Source: Cafeteria roenbergensis | Lineage: Eukaryota > Sar > Bigyra > Bicosoecida > Cafeteriaceae | Direction: 5' to 3' | DNA: 64,000 nucleotides | NCBI GenBank assembly: GCA_008330645.1 | Contig: VLTN01000006.1 | Location: forward strand, 434,001 to 498,000 | In this document: piece after piece, positions 49,501 to 61,400 of the stretch | Numbering within the stretch: the stretch's first letter is position 1 | Layout of the letters: every line of letters starts with the position of its first letter | Position numbers and translations under genes: made by a program | Notes under the pieces: model-generated | What the model saw: the letters and a program-made list of their open reading frames with translations, nothing else | Databases searched by the model: none | What the model was told of the DNA's origin: nothing

Positions 49501-50959
49501 ACGGCTGGGTCCAGGTGGACGACGTTGCTGAGGTTGCAAGGGCGCTGAGTCGCCACACCGTGCTGGGCAGGACGTCGGCCCAGGGGACAGTGGAGGGCCG
49601 GGCGGCGCCTGCGGCCGGTGGGACGGCTTCGGCCGGCGCGGAGCAGACAGGCCCTCCGGCCTCGCCGCTGAGCGGGTCTGCGCGCGCCGGCGAGGCGGCG
49701 GCAGCAGCGCACCCGTGCGTGGCAGAGGCGGCCGAACGGGCAGCCAGGAACGCAGCGCTGGGCGACGGACCCGCTCGGGTAGCGGAGGTTTGGATGGTGG
49801 AGGACAGCGATGACAGCGACGGCGACGCGGACGTTGGCTGGGGAACTGGGTGGGACTCCGGGAACGCCGCTGCGCAAGCAGCCGCAGCGGTGCCGCGGCT
49901 TGCGATTGAGCGGGTGGCCCTGCCCTGCCCGGCTGGCTCGGCCCCTGCTGCGGCCGCAGACCCGCTGGACGGGGCTGCAGCTGGCTGCGCGTCGGCTGTG
50001 GATACGACCACGCGGCAGCGCCTCGCACACCGGGCCAAGCGCAGGCGCGCGTTCGACTCGGTGGGGGGCACTGGGCTGCGCTTCGTCGGAGCGGGGCGGG
50101 AGGGCACGTTCGCGTGCGCGGAGGCCGCGGCAGCGGGCGAGGCGGTGGCGGGGGACGAGGCGCGGCTGACGGGTGCCGGCTCTGACGCTCGAAGCAGCGG
50201 CGCCTTGTCGGCGCGCGGCGAGCGATCGGCCACCTCGTGGCGAGGCCCGTGGGTCAGCGTCCCAGTTGCTGGGGGCAAGGGTGCCCCCGACCACGGTTTC
50301 GCGCGCAAGGGGAGGGCGGAGGGCGGGTGCCGCTCGGCACGGCTTCACAGGCGGGCTGTTGCAAGTGCGCTTGCCACCGCACGGTTCGACCCCTGCAACC
50401 CGCTGGCATTCGAAGCGCTCGCAGCGCGCGGCTCCCGCGTGCCAGCGACGAGGCTGCAAGCCAAGGCCGCGGAGCTGGCCCAACCGACCCATCGAGTGGT
50501 TGTGCCGCTGGCAGCCGCCCCCAGCAGCTCGGCAGAGGGCGGATCGCAGGCACGGTTCGTGTCGTCGGCGCGTGCCTCCATGGAGTCGGGGTGAGTGGGC
50601 GGCGCATTGCGGTGCTGCGCCCGAGGCTTGGGTGCTGGCGATGCTGGCGGTGCTGGCGGTGCTGGCGGTGCTGGCGGTGCTGGCGGTGCTGGCGGTGGTG
50701 GTTGCCGGCGGTTCTGCGCCGCAATCACACTGCCGTTCGTGTTGCCAACGACCCAACTCTTCGCAATACCCTCCCCCTCCCACTCCCCCTCCTTCCTCCC
50801 GCTCCTTTCCCCGACCGCAGACTCACGGAGGACGCAGGAGCAGCGCGGGTAGCCGCTGCCGAGGAGCGCATTGCGAGGCTGAGGGCACGCAAGGAACGGG
50901 CCTTCGGGCACGTGCTCGAGACGTATCGCAGGCAGAACGAGGCCGAGCAGCGACGGTGA
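46514..50959 (+). CDS. Multi-EF-hand calcium-binding protein, largely disordered
   Basis: Three exons, 46514-48916, 49194-50590 and 50821-50959, give 1312 aa. The ATG at 46514 is the first after tRNA copy 3 in this frame. The first about 390 residues are Arg/Ala/Pro-rich. One EF-hand-like site is DRDRSGTVGWSEF (about res 433). A canonical pair follows near 685-735: DADGNGVLDAEE and DVNGDGLVQWDE, both with all six ligand positions. A further good loop, DTNGDGWVQVDD, lies in exon 2 (about res 900), preceded by LDTGATSFVRVADIE. The rest of exon 2 is low complexity; exon 3 encodes a charged coiled-coil-like end (AEERIARLRARKERAF). Expected to be a Ca2+ sensor or cytoskeletal scaffold. Its overall style (isolated helical modules in Ala/Gly/Arg filler) resembles the p25-alpha-like protein at 7.6-12.5 kb. 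Confidence 0.82.
50640..50703. repeat. 9-bp intronic minisatellite
   Basis: Seven or so direct copies of GCTGGCGGT in intron 2 of the EF-hand gene, close to its 5' splice site. Non-coding. Confidence 0.92.
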
Positions 50960-51898
50960 GCGGCTGGGAGGCAAGCGGGCTGACAACTGGCGTGCGCTCG
51001 CGCCCGCGCGCTGAGGGAGGGATGGGCGCTTTCGTGCGGCGGTCGGGCGGGCTGGCTTCAGGGCCACATTGGCGCTCCTAGAGTCCGTTGCTCATCGCTG
51101 CAGCTGCGTCTGCTGCTGCCTGTGCGGCGTGTCTTGGGCTGACCGGTACGCAGATACGAAGCTCGAAGTGCCCGCGCCAGGGATCTTCGCATCGCTCAGA
51201 CGGCCCGGGACGACGGACGGCGCCAGGCTGCCCTCGCCCGGGAGACAAGGGTCGGGAAGCGGGCAGTGTTCGGCAACGGCGTGTCGCCTGCTCTGGACTC
51301 TGGCTTCACCGTCGCACCGGTGCTTGTGGAGTCGAAACACGAGGAGGGCAAACTTGGCTGGCGCGCGTGATGGCGAGGGGAAGCGGTGCAAACAGCACGC
51401 TGCAACCCGTGTGGCCCAGAAGTACTGACCTCTTTGCGTTAACGATAGTGCGTGCGGTATCTCCCCCGCTCCCCCGCACGTGGTCCTCCGGGCGCGGCGC
51501 TGAGGGTGGCCATGCTGGCGTGCTTTTTGGCGTTGTCAAGCGACAGCGCCCTGTTCCACCTCGCGCCACCGACGCGCGACTTACAACCCGCACCTGCACC
51601 ATGAACACACGCCGCGCACTTGGGTCTCGCTCGCGACGTGGTCCAAGCGTGGCGCGAGCGCTCATGCTACGCGCAGTGCAGGGAGGTCAGCTTGTGCAGC
51701 CGCAGCAGGAACCCTCCTGGTGGAGACCACAGCCACAATGCGGCGCCTTTTCCATCGCTCGCCACGGCGACCAGTCCACCCATTCGCTGCTTGATCGGCT
51801 CGTTCCGGTGCAATCGCCTCGCCAGCGCCTTGCCAAGCACAATATTTGGCAACTGGCTAGCATTATCGCCTTTGCAGCAACTCGTTCCCACTGGCGAC
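50960..51898. other. Tandem-gene spacer of 0.94 kb
   Basis: Between the EF-hand gene and the BLOC1S2-like gene. One frame is open through much of it on the plus strand but has no protein-like features. Contains a GTTAACGATAG patch near 51438. Nothing supportable seen. Confidence 0.45.
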
Positions 51899-52655
51899 AT
51901 GGCCTCAGGCCAGGGCGGGGAGACGTTCGAAGAAGGGGCGGGAGCCAGGCGGGAGGCCGCAGCTGCCATTGCGCAGGCGGCGGCGTCATCTGTCGCCCAC
52001 CACGCCTCGGGTGAGTCCGGCACTGCTGCCTTGTTGGAGCCGCGCCTTGGCCTGCCTAGCGCTTGGCCAGTCGCCGCGCCGCGCGCCCTCTCGTTGTGGA
52101 ACCGGCCCGCAGCAACCAATACCAGCATCGACGCACTCATCACGGCCCACGGACTGGTCGAGAGGCAGTACGACGCAGTGGAGTCCAGCTTCGCGGCGGC
52201 GCGCGAGCTCAAGGAAGCATCCGCCAAGCAGCGTGAGCCGGCGCTGGGCACACGAGGACGTCTTAGCCTTTCTTGCCTGCACCCGCCCTTGCGAACCCGC
52301 GCAGCCATAGCACGCAAGCGCGAGCGGTCGACCCTCACGCGGCGGCAAGCTGCAACTTGCGGCGCTGTTGCTCCATGCCCGCAGACGAGAGCATCAAGGG
52401 GCACCTCGCAGCGCTAGACGACATAGAGGCCGCAATCTCTTCCATCGAGGCGGGCGCTGCGCGGATGGACGAGGTGACGCTGGACTTGGGTGAGCAAGGC
52501 GCGCAATCGCAGGGGCGCGCGGCAGTTTCCTGCCCCAACGCGCCTCCCAGACCACACCGTCCACCTCTGAAGCCCCAGCCATTGCACACCCGACTCGCAT
52601 ATCCCACTCTTGCTTGCTGCTTCCCGGTGCAGAGGCTGCTCTTCGCAAGAGGTGA
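51899..52655 (+). CDS. Small coiled-coil protein, BLOC1S2-like
   Basis: Four small exons inferred: 51899-52010, 52113-52232, 52385-52489 and 52633-52655, all phase 1, joining to exactly 119 codons plus TGA. The N-terminus is acidic and Ala-rich. From about res 38 it is one long helical heptad region: SIDALITAHGLVERQYDAV, then FAAARELKEASAKQH, then HLAALDDIEAAISSIEAGAA, RMDEVTLDLEAALRKR at the end. The 'ID-IE--I-s-E-aa--mDe-t--LE' ending and the small size match BLOC1S2, a subunit of BLOC-1 and BORC that works in endosome and lysosome positioning and fits the Rab and VPS36 genes nearby. Coiled coils are easy to mis-assign, so the family name is tentative, but exon phases and protein-like sequence support a real gene. 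Confidence 0.62.
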
Positions 52656-52911
52656 AGCGTGTCCGGAATGCTCGATATTGCGTGATTTTCATGCGTGCGC
52701 ACGTGGGGGCCGAACGATAGGTTGGCACTCCTTCTATGGAATGCAGCAAGCAATGCCCGAGAGGCAGATTGCGACCACGGGCAAGCAATGGCAGCACGCT
52801 CGAGCGCGAGCCACACCCGCTGCTCGCGAGCTGTTGGCGGCCGGCGGCTCTGCCGGGTCCCGCGGTGCTGCGCGGCAAACACAGCCTGCACTCGCCCCGT
52901 AGCTTGTTCCC

Positions 52912-54591
52912 ATGGCCGACGAGGACGGCGTGAGTGCCCCGCGTACCCAAGGCGCGGCGCGCGCAGGCAGCCCGTGGCCGAGGCGTGCCGCAGAACGCCG
53001 GGGGGGCACCTCTGGGCGGTTTGTGCCGTTGCGAGCCGCTGGGCGCACTCGCGCAGCGCGTCGCCGCGTTGCGCCTGGCCTGGCCACCGCGACTCGCGTT
53101 TCCGCGGTGGTGTGCGCTCCCCCCCATCCCAACGCAGCCCCCCCCCTACGCGTGGGTTTCCGCGGAGCCGCTGCCGGAAGGCGCCGAGGAGCCGGAGTCC
53201 GCCAAGTACGTCAAGGCGCCTGGCAAGTGAGTCAGGGGCGAGCCCTGGGTGCTTGCGGGTGGATGATGCGCTCCTCGCGCAGCACCAGCAACGTCTTCCA
53301 GCCGACGGAGCGTACTGGGCAGTTCTGGCGGCTGGCCCCAGGCCAACCCGCTGCATGCGCAAAATCGCGCCTCTGCCCGCATCCGGCCCGCCACCATCCC
53401 CTGGCGCACCGACCCCCTTCCAGCCCTTGTCCTCCGCGCCTTGCCTACGCCAACCACTGCTCGGCTCCCCCTTCCCTTCCCCGTCTCCGCTTCTGCTGTG
53501 CAGGGCGAAGATCACCTACCCTAATGGCGACACATTCGACGGCACGTTCAACGCCGACAAGGCCAAGCACGGCCGTGGCAAGTACGTCTGGACCAAGGAG
53601 CTCGGCGAGGAAGGGCCGAAGAATGCGTGGGTGCCCCTCAACGAAGAGGGCGACGCCGCGGCGCTCCCCGAGGCCCGAGTCATCGCTTACGACGGCGAGT
53701 ACAAGGACGGCCTGCGTCACGGAATCGGCCGGATGACCTTCCCCAACGGCGACGTATACCACGGTGCGTGGGAGGCTGGCACGCCCAACGGACAGGGGAC
53801 CTACTACTACGCGTCGGGGGACTTGTACTCGGGCCAGTGGAAGGCCGGCAAGAAGGAGGGGCGTGGCGCGTACGTCTACAAGGCGGACGACAGCCAGCTG
53901 GTGAGAAGCTGCCCCGAGCCGCTGCCCCCATGGCCGCCAACCCTGCTGTCCGCCACAGGCGCGACGCCTTGTCAGTCTCTCGCTGCTCCGCCAGCCCACG
54001 CCGCCCCCCCTGGCCCACGCCGCCCCGCTAGACCATGCCACCCCCCTGGCCCACGCCGCCCCGCTAGACCATGCCACCCCCCCTGGCCCACGCCGCCCCG
54101 CTAGACCATGCCACCCCCCTGGCCCACGCTGCCCCTCGCGTTGCCCCTCTGGCGATTCGTGGGTCTCGGCCGCGCGGCAGCCTGCGTCCACCCCCCCCCC
54201 CCCAACCGCTCCCTTGGTCCGTTGCACTGCCTGCCTCTGCTCGCAGGTGGGAATCTGGGAGTCGGGAACCCTTACGACTGGCAAGTGGGTGTGGGCAGAC
54301 GGCACTTCGTGGCACGGGTCCTTCCGCGGCAACCGCCCGTTCGGCAGAGGCGTGTTCTACTTCCCTTCGGGGAACATGCAAGACGGCGAGTACCTCGAGA
54401 AGAAGGGCGAGGACGAGGAGGACGGCGACGGCGACGAAGAGGACGCAGCGCCGCGCCCACTGGTCTGGCGTGGAGGCGCAGTGGTGCCCGGGACGGCCGA
54501 CTCTCGGGACCTGCTTGCTCCCCCCCCAGCAGCGGATTCCGGCGCCTCTGCTGCTGCGGCTGCCAGCGCGGAGTCCAAGACCGCAGAGTGA
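52912..54591 (+). CDS. MORN-repeat protein, radial spoke head RSPH1-like
   Basis: Four exons, 52912-52929 (18 nt, MADEDG), 53138-53226, 53504-53900 and 54247-54591, give 282 aa. At least five MORN repeats follow a short acidic N-terminus: YPNGDTFDGTFN, YDGEYKDGLRHGIGRMTFPN, GDVYHGAWEAGTPNGQGTYYY, SGDLYSGQWKAGKKEGRGAY, then VGIWESG and WHGSFRGNRPFGRGVFYF. The C-terminus is Glu/Asp-rich then Ala/Pro-rich. Repeat number, position and acidic end match RSPH1, a radial spoke head subunit of motile cilia; other MORN families (junctophilin, PIP5K) have extra domains not seen here. It follows the BLOC1S2-like gene by 256 bp on the same strand. Confidence 0.8.
53993..54130. repeat. 36-bp intronic minisatellite
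   Basis: Three and a half imperfect copies of a unit of about 36 bp containing CCCCGCTAGACCATGCC, within intron 3 of the MORN gene. C-run length differs between copies. Confidence 0.85.
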
Positions 54592-55434
54592 TTGTGGCGC
54601 CTGGTCCCAGTGCCCGTTTGCGTTCCCCAGGGCGCGTTGCGTGCCCCCCAAGCACCCTGATCTTTCCGCTGCCGCCCTCGCGCACTCAAGCCCCTGACTG
54701 CAATGCCCCAGGGGCGATTGCCCGAACTCCCGCTGCCGCACCCAAACCCACCACGAGGACATTACGGGGTTGGTTTGCAAACCAAGGCAGCTGCGTGAAG
54801 ATAGATGAGCCATTGTCTGGTGCCCGGTCAGGCGGTGGCAACGCAGCGCCGGAAGCTCACCGGCGAAAAGGTCTCGCTGTGGTTGGCAGCCAAGTCGAGG
54901 GCCAACACGCAGGCCAGTTCACACAGTCGCAATCGCACGCACGCGCGCCCTTTGGACCCCAATGAGTCAGTCACTGGCATGCGGGCCAAAGAGCGCGGTG
55001 CGAGGGATGGCCAACGTGAGGACGACGGTCGGACTCGAGACGCATTTGCGACGAGCGGCGGGAACGGAGGCCCTGGCAACGGCGTGGCAAGGTTGCTGGA
55101 CATTGGGCCGCGCAGTGCCGCGAGGGGCCGTCGCCGCTTCAGAGGAAGCTGCGCCGCTGCCACCGCGCACCGCTGCAATCCCCGGTCCACCGCAACACCG
55201 CCGCTGCCCGCCTGCCGTCTCCGCGGCTCGCCGCGCATGCGAGCCCGCACACACACACACACACTCGATCACACAAATACACACAAATGCACGGCTGGCG
55301 CTCGGCCGCCTCGAGGCCTTGCTCGGGGAACGGGAGCGGCCAACGAACACCACGGCGCCCCCTGGCACTCGATCGCGTCAGCATGCCGCGTGCCTTGCGT
55401 TGGCGCTGGGTTCGAGTTGGCAGAGACGTTGCTA
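54592..55434. other. Convergent spacer
   Basis: About 840 bp between the MORN stop (plus) and the giant-gene stop (minus). It carries a CA microsatellite at about 55247-55264, followed by ACACAAATACACACAAATGC. No gene or RNA recognised. Confidence 0.5.
55247..55264. repeat. CA dinucleotide microsatellite
   Basis: Nine uninterrupted CA units, then a degenerate ACACAAA-type extension to about 55285. Confidence 0.9.
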
Positions 55435-58400
55435 TCAGCGCCAGCGGCCCTTGGGAGGCGCACGGGTCTGCCAGAGGCCGCCTCCTGCCGAGCCCTCAGC
55501 TCCAGCGTCGCTGCGGCGCCTGCCAGCGGCGCTGCCCTCCGCGCTGCTGGCGCCACTCCGAGACCGCGCGCGCGTGGCCGGGTCGCGAGGCTTCTTGCCC
55601 GAGGCCTGGCCGGCAGCGGCGCCGACGCTCTCCGGTTTGCCAGCAGCCGCTGTCCCCAGCATGTCGTCGTCGTCGGCCCCCTCCACAGACGGGCCCAGCG
55701 CGATGAGAACGGCGTTCGGGCCCTCCGTGGCGCCGCTGAAGGACCAAGGACGGCGGCCTGCGCTGCCGCCTCCGCCCCTCCACCGCCCTTCCCCGTCCTC
55801 CTCCTCGCCTGCGCCTGCCGGGACCTCGCCCAGCCCAAGCCCCACAGCAGAGCCCGTGAGGGCCCTCGACTGGCGGCCCGCGGCCCCCCTCCTTCCCGGT
55901 GGCGTGCCGGCCGCCCCAGCAGCGGCCCAATCCTGCTCGGCCTCAGGCCGGGGAGGCTTGCCCCTGGCGGCCTGCCCGGCAACGCCTCCGGCTGGGGGCC
56001 GGCCCGCGCCCCCCGGGGACGCGCCGCTTGGGCCTGTCCCGGACGCGAGGCTCTGAGTCGAGTCAGCGGAAGGGAGCCTCCGGTGCGTGAGGGAGCGACA
56101 GCTGCCGCCGGCTGCCTTCGTGGGCGAGGTGGACGGCGCCGCGCTGCTCTGCCGGCGCAAGCTCGCTGCGGCCGCTGCGAAGGAGCGGCGACGGCTCTGC
56201 GCGTCCGACCCGCGCGGCGCGGAGCCGCTTGCGGAGGGGGCTGGGCTGCCGGGGGAGAGGGCGCCCGAGGGCGGATGCAGGGCGGGCCCGGCCAGGCTGG
56301 CGACGGGGGGCGCGCCGTCGGCGAAGTGGGCTCGGCTTAGCGGCGACGACCCGGCGGTGCCGCGGAGCGGGTGCAGCCCGGGACGAGGAGAGGAGGCGGC
56401 CGAGGACGGGGGCGATCCGTTGCCGTGGGGGCTGGGAGCGGCCTCGTCCGCACTGGAGCTCGTGCCCCCGTGCGTGGTCGGGGCCGGGGACGGGTGGAGA
56501 CCGCCTCCCGGCGGAGCGAACGTGGTCGCGGTCGGGCGGCCGGTCGTGGCTTGGCCCCCTGCGGTGGCGTCGAAGGAGTCCGACGAGGCCCTGATATGCA
56601 GCGGCGAGGACTGGGCGCCGGCCTCGTGCCCCGTGAGGCCGGAGCGGATGCCGTCAAAGCCGGAGATGGAGTCCGGGTCGAGAGAGGCCCCGCCAGCCAC
56701 GCCGAACATCGCCGACTCGAGGGGTGAGTGCACGCCGTCGTCGCCTATGGCCCCGCCCAGCGAAAGGATCGACGCCTCCCTGCCGCGCGTGAGGGCGTCG
56801 TCCCCCCAGATGCCAGACGGCTCCCGACCCAGGCTCAGCGCCGCATCGCTTCCCCAGCGCTGCCCCTCGTCGCGGCCCGAGACGCCGGGCGAAGCCCCAA
56901 GCGACAGAGGCACGCTCTCTGCGTAGGGGACTCGCCCGTCGTCAACCCCGCTCAGGTGGCGGCCGTGCCCAGACAGACCCAGGTCATCGCGCTCGCTCAC
57001 CGGCTCCAGCAGCTGGGACTTGCTGGCTTGCCTGAGCTGGTGCTGCGGGGATGCATCCCCGCCAAAGGGGGGAGTGGCAGCGCCTGCGTTGGGGGACTGC
57101 CCCATCACCGGGGTGGTCACCACCCCAAAGTCCGACATGGTGCGGCGGTTCGGAGCTGAGAAGAGCTGGCCGGAGTCATCGGGAAAGGCGCTGGAGGCGC
57201 GCGCCGAGCGAGAAGTGTCCTGGCGCAAGGCGATGGGCGGAGGCGGAGTGCCGCTGCTTGCGGAGTGGTGGTGGTGATGGTGCTGCTGGTGGAGGTGGTG
57301 CAGCTGACCAGGGGTCGTGAGCAGGGGAGGGAGGGGGCCCATGCCGGGGCGGGAGGGAAGGCCCGCTCGCCCGCCCCCGCCTGAGGCGCCAGCGATGCCT
57401 GCTCCGACCATGGCACCGCCGCCCGACGCCGTGCCGGGGAGGAGGCTGGGCGCCGAGTCGGACGCCGAGAGGCGCGCCTGCCCGAGCGAGTGGGGGACGG
57501 GGCCGCCTGCCCACAGCACGCCTGAGGTGGAGTGCGCAGCGTGGGCGCTGCTCGCTTGCGCAGAGGGCATGCTCACGACAGCACCACCGGCGGCAGCTGC
57601 GGCCGCCGCAGCTGCCGCCGCCGCAGCGGCAGCCGCGTGCTGTCTCTGCTGGTGGTGATGGTAGAGCTGCTGCTGGTAGAGCTGCTGCTGGTGGCGCTGA
57701 AGGAGCTGCTGCGAGTGCAGCGAGCCGCCCGCCTGAGGGCCGACCAGGAACTGCGCCGCCCGGCCGCCGCCGCCGAGCCCGCCTCCAGCCTCCGCCACAA
57801 AGCCGGCGCTAGGAGGGGTGTGGGTGGCTGGGGACTGGCCGGGGAGCGTGTCCCAGCCGGGGTGCAGCGGCGGCCGCAGGGGGCCCTGCTGCCCCATCAC
57901 CGGCACTGCCGTGGAAGGAGCCGCGGGCCCACCAGCCGTGTCCGGCGGCGGGGCCACTGGCACCCAGCTCACCCCTGGCCCGGGCATCGCGCCCATGTCC
58001 TGTCGAGTCCAAGGCATGCCTCTCGCCGGGGTGCTGGCTACCGCTGCTGCTCCGCCTGGCTGGCTCACGAAGGGAGGCAGCGGGTGTCCCTGCGAGCCAG
58101 CCACAGTCGCGCCGGGGGGTGCGGCTCCCGCCTCCCCGGGCACGCTCGCGCTACAGGTCTCCCCGGCACCAGCAGATGCCGGCGGCGCCATCTCCGTGGC
58201 CGGCTCTGCGGCCGCGTCAGCAGCTCCAGCAGCGGCGGTCGGTTGCGTTCCCGCCTCCTCGTCGCCGTCGTCCCCGTCCTTGCCTCCCGCCGGCTTCTTG
58301 GAGTGCTTCACTCCACCGCGCTTTCCCCGGCCCCGCCGCCGTCGCTTCTTGGTCGGGGACGAGTCGTCGCCTGCGCCAGCGTCGCTCGCGCCGTTGCCCG

Positions 58401-61400
58401 CGTCACCGCCGCCGCCGCTCTGGCCAGCTCCGTCGCCATCCCAGGGGAATGCGTCGCCGTCGCCGTCGCCTCCCTGGTCGTCGTCGTCACCCGCAGTGCT
58501 CTGCCTCGGCTGGAGCTCCCGCCCGCCGGTGACGTCCCCGGCCTGGTCCTCGGCACCGGTGCCGACCCCAGCGGGCTCCTGCGACGCCGTGGACGCTGCA
58601 GACGCAACTGCGGAGATGGCCCTCTGACCAGCCTCGCTGGTTTCCGCCCCAGCGGCCGTACCGTCAGTCGTTGCAGCCCGCACGGGCGTTGTCTGGTCAG
58701 CCCCAGGCGCGGCGGTGGGCGGCTCAGCCGCCCCTCCACCAGCCTCGGGCGGCGTGCTGGCCGCCGCCGCGCTCTCCCCGCCCGCCAGGTCTGCGGCGGC
58801 CGGTGCGGCGGCTTCTGGAGCGTGCGCGGCCGCAGTCTTTGGCTCCACGTCGGGCGACGAAGCCTCTGGCTCTGGCGGGGCGGGGTGCTCCTTGAGTCTG
58901 ACGTCCGGATTGAACTGGTGGTTCTGGCACATGATGATTCCAGCCGCCTCGCCAGCAACCTCGAGGAACCGTTTGAGGCCTCCGTGGCGCGCCTTGACCT
59001 CCCCGATGGCCCGGCGGGCACCTCCCTGGTCGTGCAGCTGCTTGCCAAGCTCGCCCACCTTGATTGGGCCGCGCCGGCGCAAGGTGTCCACCACCACGTC
59101 CAGCAGCCCCGCGATGGACACCTCAGCATCAACCAGCCGCGCCGACTGGGCCAGGGCCGAGTCGGGGTCGGCCACGTCCTTGGCAGGGGCCAGCGTCTCG
59201 CTCAGGGGAGGCAGCGCCTCGGATGCGTCGAAGGCCTCAGGGGGCTCGCCGGCGGCCTCGGAAAGCCACGGCGCAGTGGCCACGAGGCGCGGCGGCTGGC
59301 TGCTGGCCTTGACTATCTCCAGCGCGCAGGTGAAGGCCGGGTCCGTGGGCGGCACCACTGGGGACGCGGGCTGGCTCTCGGCGGCGTGGTGGCCGGCGAG
59401 CCGGCCTTGCCAGTCGCTGGTGACCAGGCTTTGCGGAGACACCCCGACCCGCGCAGCGACGCCCACAGCAGCAGCAGGAGCCAGGGACGGGGACGCGCAG
59501 CGCCACACGCGAGCTGCGGCCCAAACCGCCGCAGCACGAGTGAGCGAGGCGCCGCCCCATTCCGCCCAGCGCTCGGAGCCCGACACTCTGGCTGCCACCG
59601 CTGCACCGTCAGCGCCTGCGCCGCCCGTCATGCCGCCCAGAGCCGGCGATGCCATCACCGCCCACAGAAGCGCGTCTCCGCCCGGGATGCCGAAGAGCAT
59701 GGACGACGGAGTCAGAGCCGGCTGCCCGTCTTCGGCGCGGCCGCCGATGGGGGAGCGCAGGAGCCTGTCTCCCCCCCCGCCCCCCCCCCCGCCGCCGCCG
59801 CCGCCGCCGCCGCCAAGCAGCCTGGTCTCGGATGACGCAGTGGGAAGCATGTGGCCGGGAGACGCGGGCGCGGTTCCCGAGGTGGCGCCCTGCCTGGCAG
59901 AGCCGGGACCGACGAGGATGCCAACCGACGCGGACTTGGTCCAGGCCATCGCGGCGCCCGCACCGGTCGGCGCGGCGCCGTGACGCGGGGGCGCGCCGGG
60001 CCGAGCTGCCTCCGGCGCTGCCGACTTGGCCGCGGAGTGTGGAGATGGCGACCGCGCCGGGGCGGGCTTGGAAGGCGCCTCGGCCTGCTGGTCGCCTGGC
60101 TGTGCGACGCCCAGCGCGAGCGTCATCCCGCGGAGCACCTGGCGTGCGGTGCGGTCCTCCTTCGCCGTCGCTTCAGCCCAGGCCAGAACGGGCGCTGTGG
60201 CGTCGCGGGGCGCAGAGGTGGCCTCGGGGGCGACCCCGGTCCAGCTCTCTCCGGTGTCGAAGGCCGCGGCTGCCACGCCACGGGCCAGGGTGATGACTGC
60301 AGCGCGAGCGCGGCGCTGCAGTGCGCGGAGGGTGGCGCGCGACCAGCCCTGGCACGCGTTGAAGAGCGGGTCGCAGGGGTGCAGGCACACCACGGGAAGG
60401 GCGGCGTCGCCAGCGAAGGTCGTCAGCGGGTCCCGTGCGGGCCCCTGCGCGTGCCACGCTGCAGGGGCAGCGGCTGCGTCGCGATGCTGCCCCGTCGCCC
60501 AGCGCTGGTCGGCTGAAGCGTGCGACCAGTCGGGGGTGCCCGGGACGGCAGCCGGAGGAGGCATTGGCGGTCGCACAGCCGCCGCGTCGCACACGCGGGC
60601 GACAGAGGCGTGGGCGGCGACGGCGGTCTGGGCGATGAAAACGGGATTCGAGGCGGCAGCGTCGGGGTCAGCCGCACCGGCAGACGCGGCGATGGCGGCG
60701 CGGGCCGCAGTGGCCCTGCCGGACGCCCGGCGGGCGCACCTCCAGGCAAGCTTCTCTAGGTGCAGTCCCGACACGACGGACATGACGCGGGCGGCCGCGC
60801 CCATTGGCTTGTCGGAGGGGCCTTGGCCCTCAGCCAGGTAAGCAAGGAGGGCGGGGGGCAGCACCCATGCGGGCAGGAGGGCGAGGGACGCCGCTGCGCG
60901 GCGGGACTCACGCCTGACCGACGTCTCCACGCTGCCGCCCTGCGTGGACGACGACCCGCGGTGCTTCTTGGCGGTGCCCGCGTCCGACACGGGCGAGGAA
61001 CGGTTTCCGCCCGACTTGGACGACTCGCCGGAAGGCTCGCGCCTCTCGCGGGAGAACTTTCCGCCGCCTCCGGCCTCACCGAACGGGCCCGAGGAGCTCC
61101 GGCCCCTGCCACCGCCGCCGCCGCCGCCGCCGCCTGAGCCGCCTCCCCGCCCCTTCTGGGGGCCCGTCACGGCGCGCATCACGTGCGCCATCAGCGAGCC
61201 CGGCCCGCGCCAGGGCACCGCCGTGCGACGGGAGCCCGCCCCTCCTGCCCCCCGGTCGCGAGAGCCGCGGTGGCCGCGAGCCCCGCTCCGGCGGCGAGGA
61301 GGCTGGTCTCCCTGCCCCGCCGACGACTGCTTCGCCTGCGGCGAGAGGCCTGCCGAGAAGGACGAGCCTGAGCACGACCTCGTGCTCTGCACTCCCTCCA

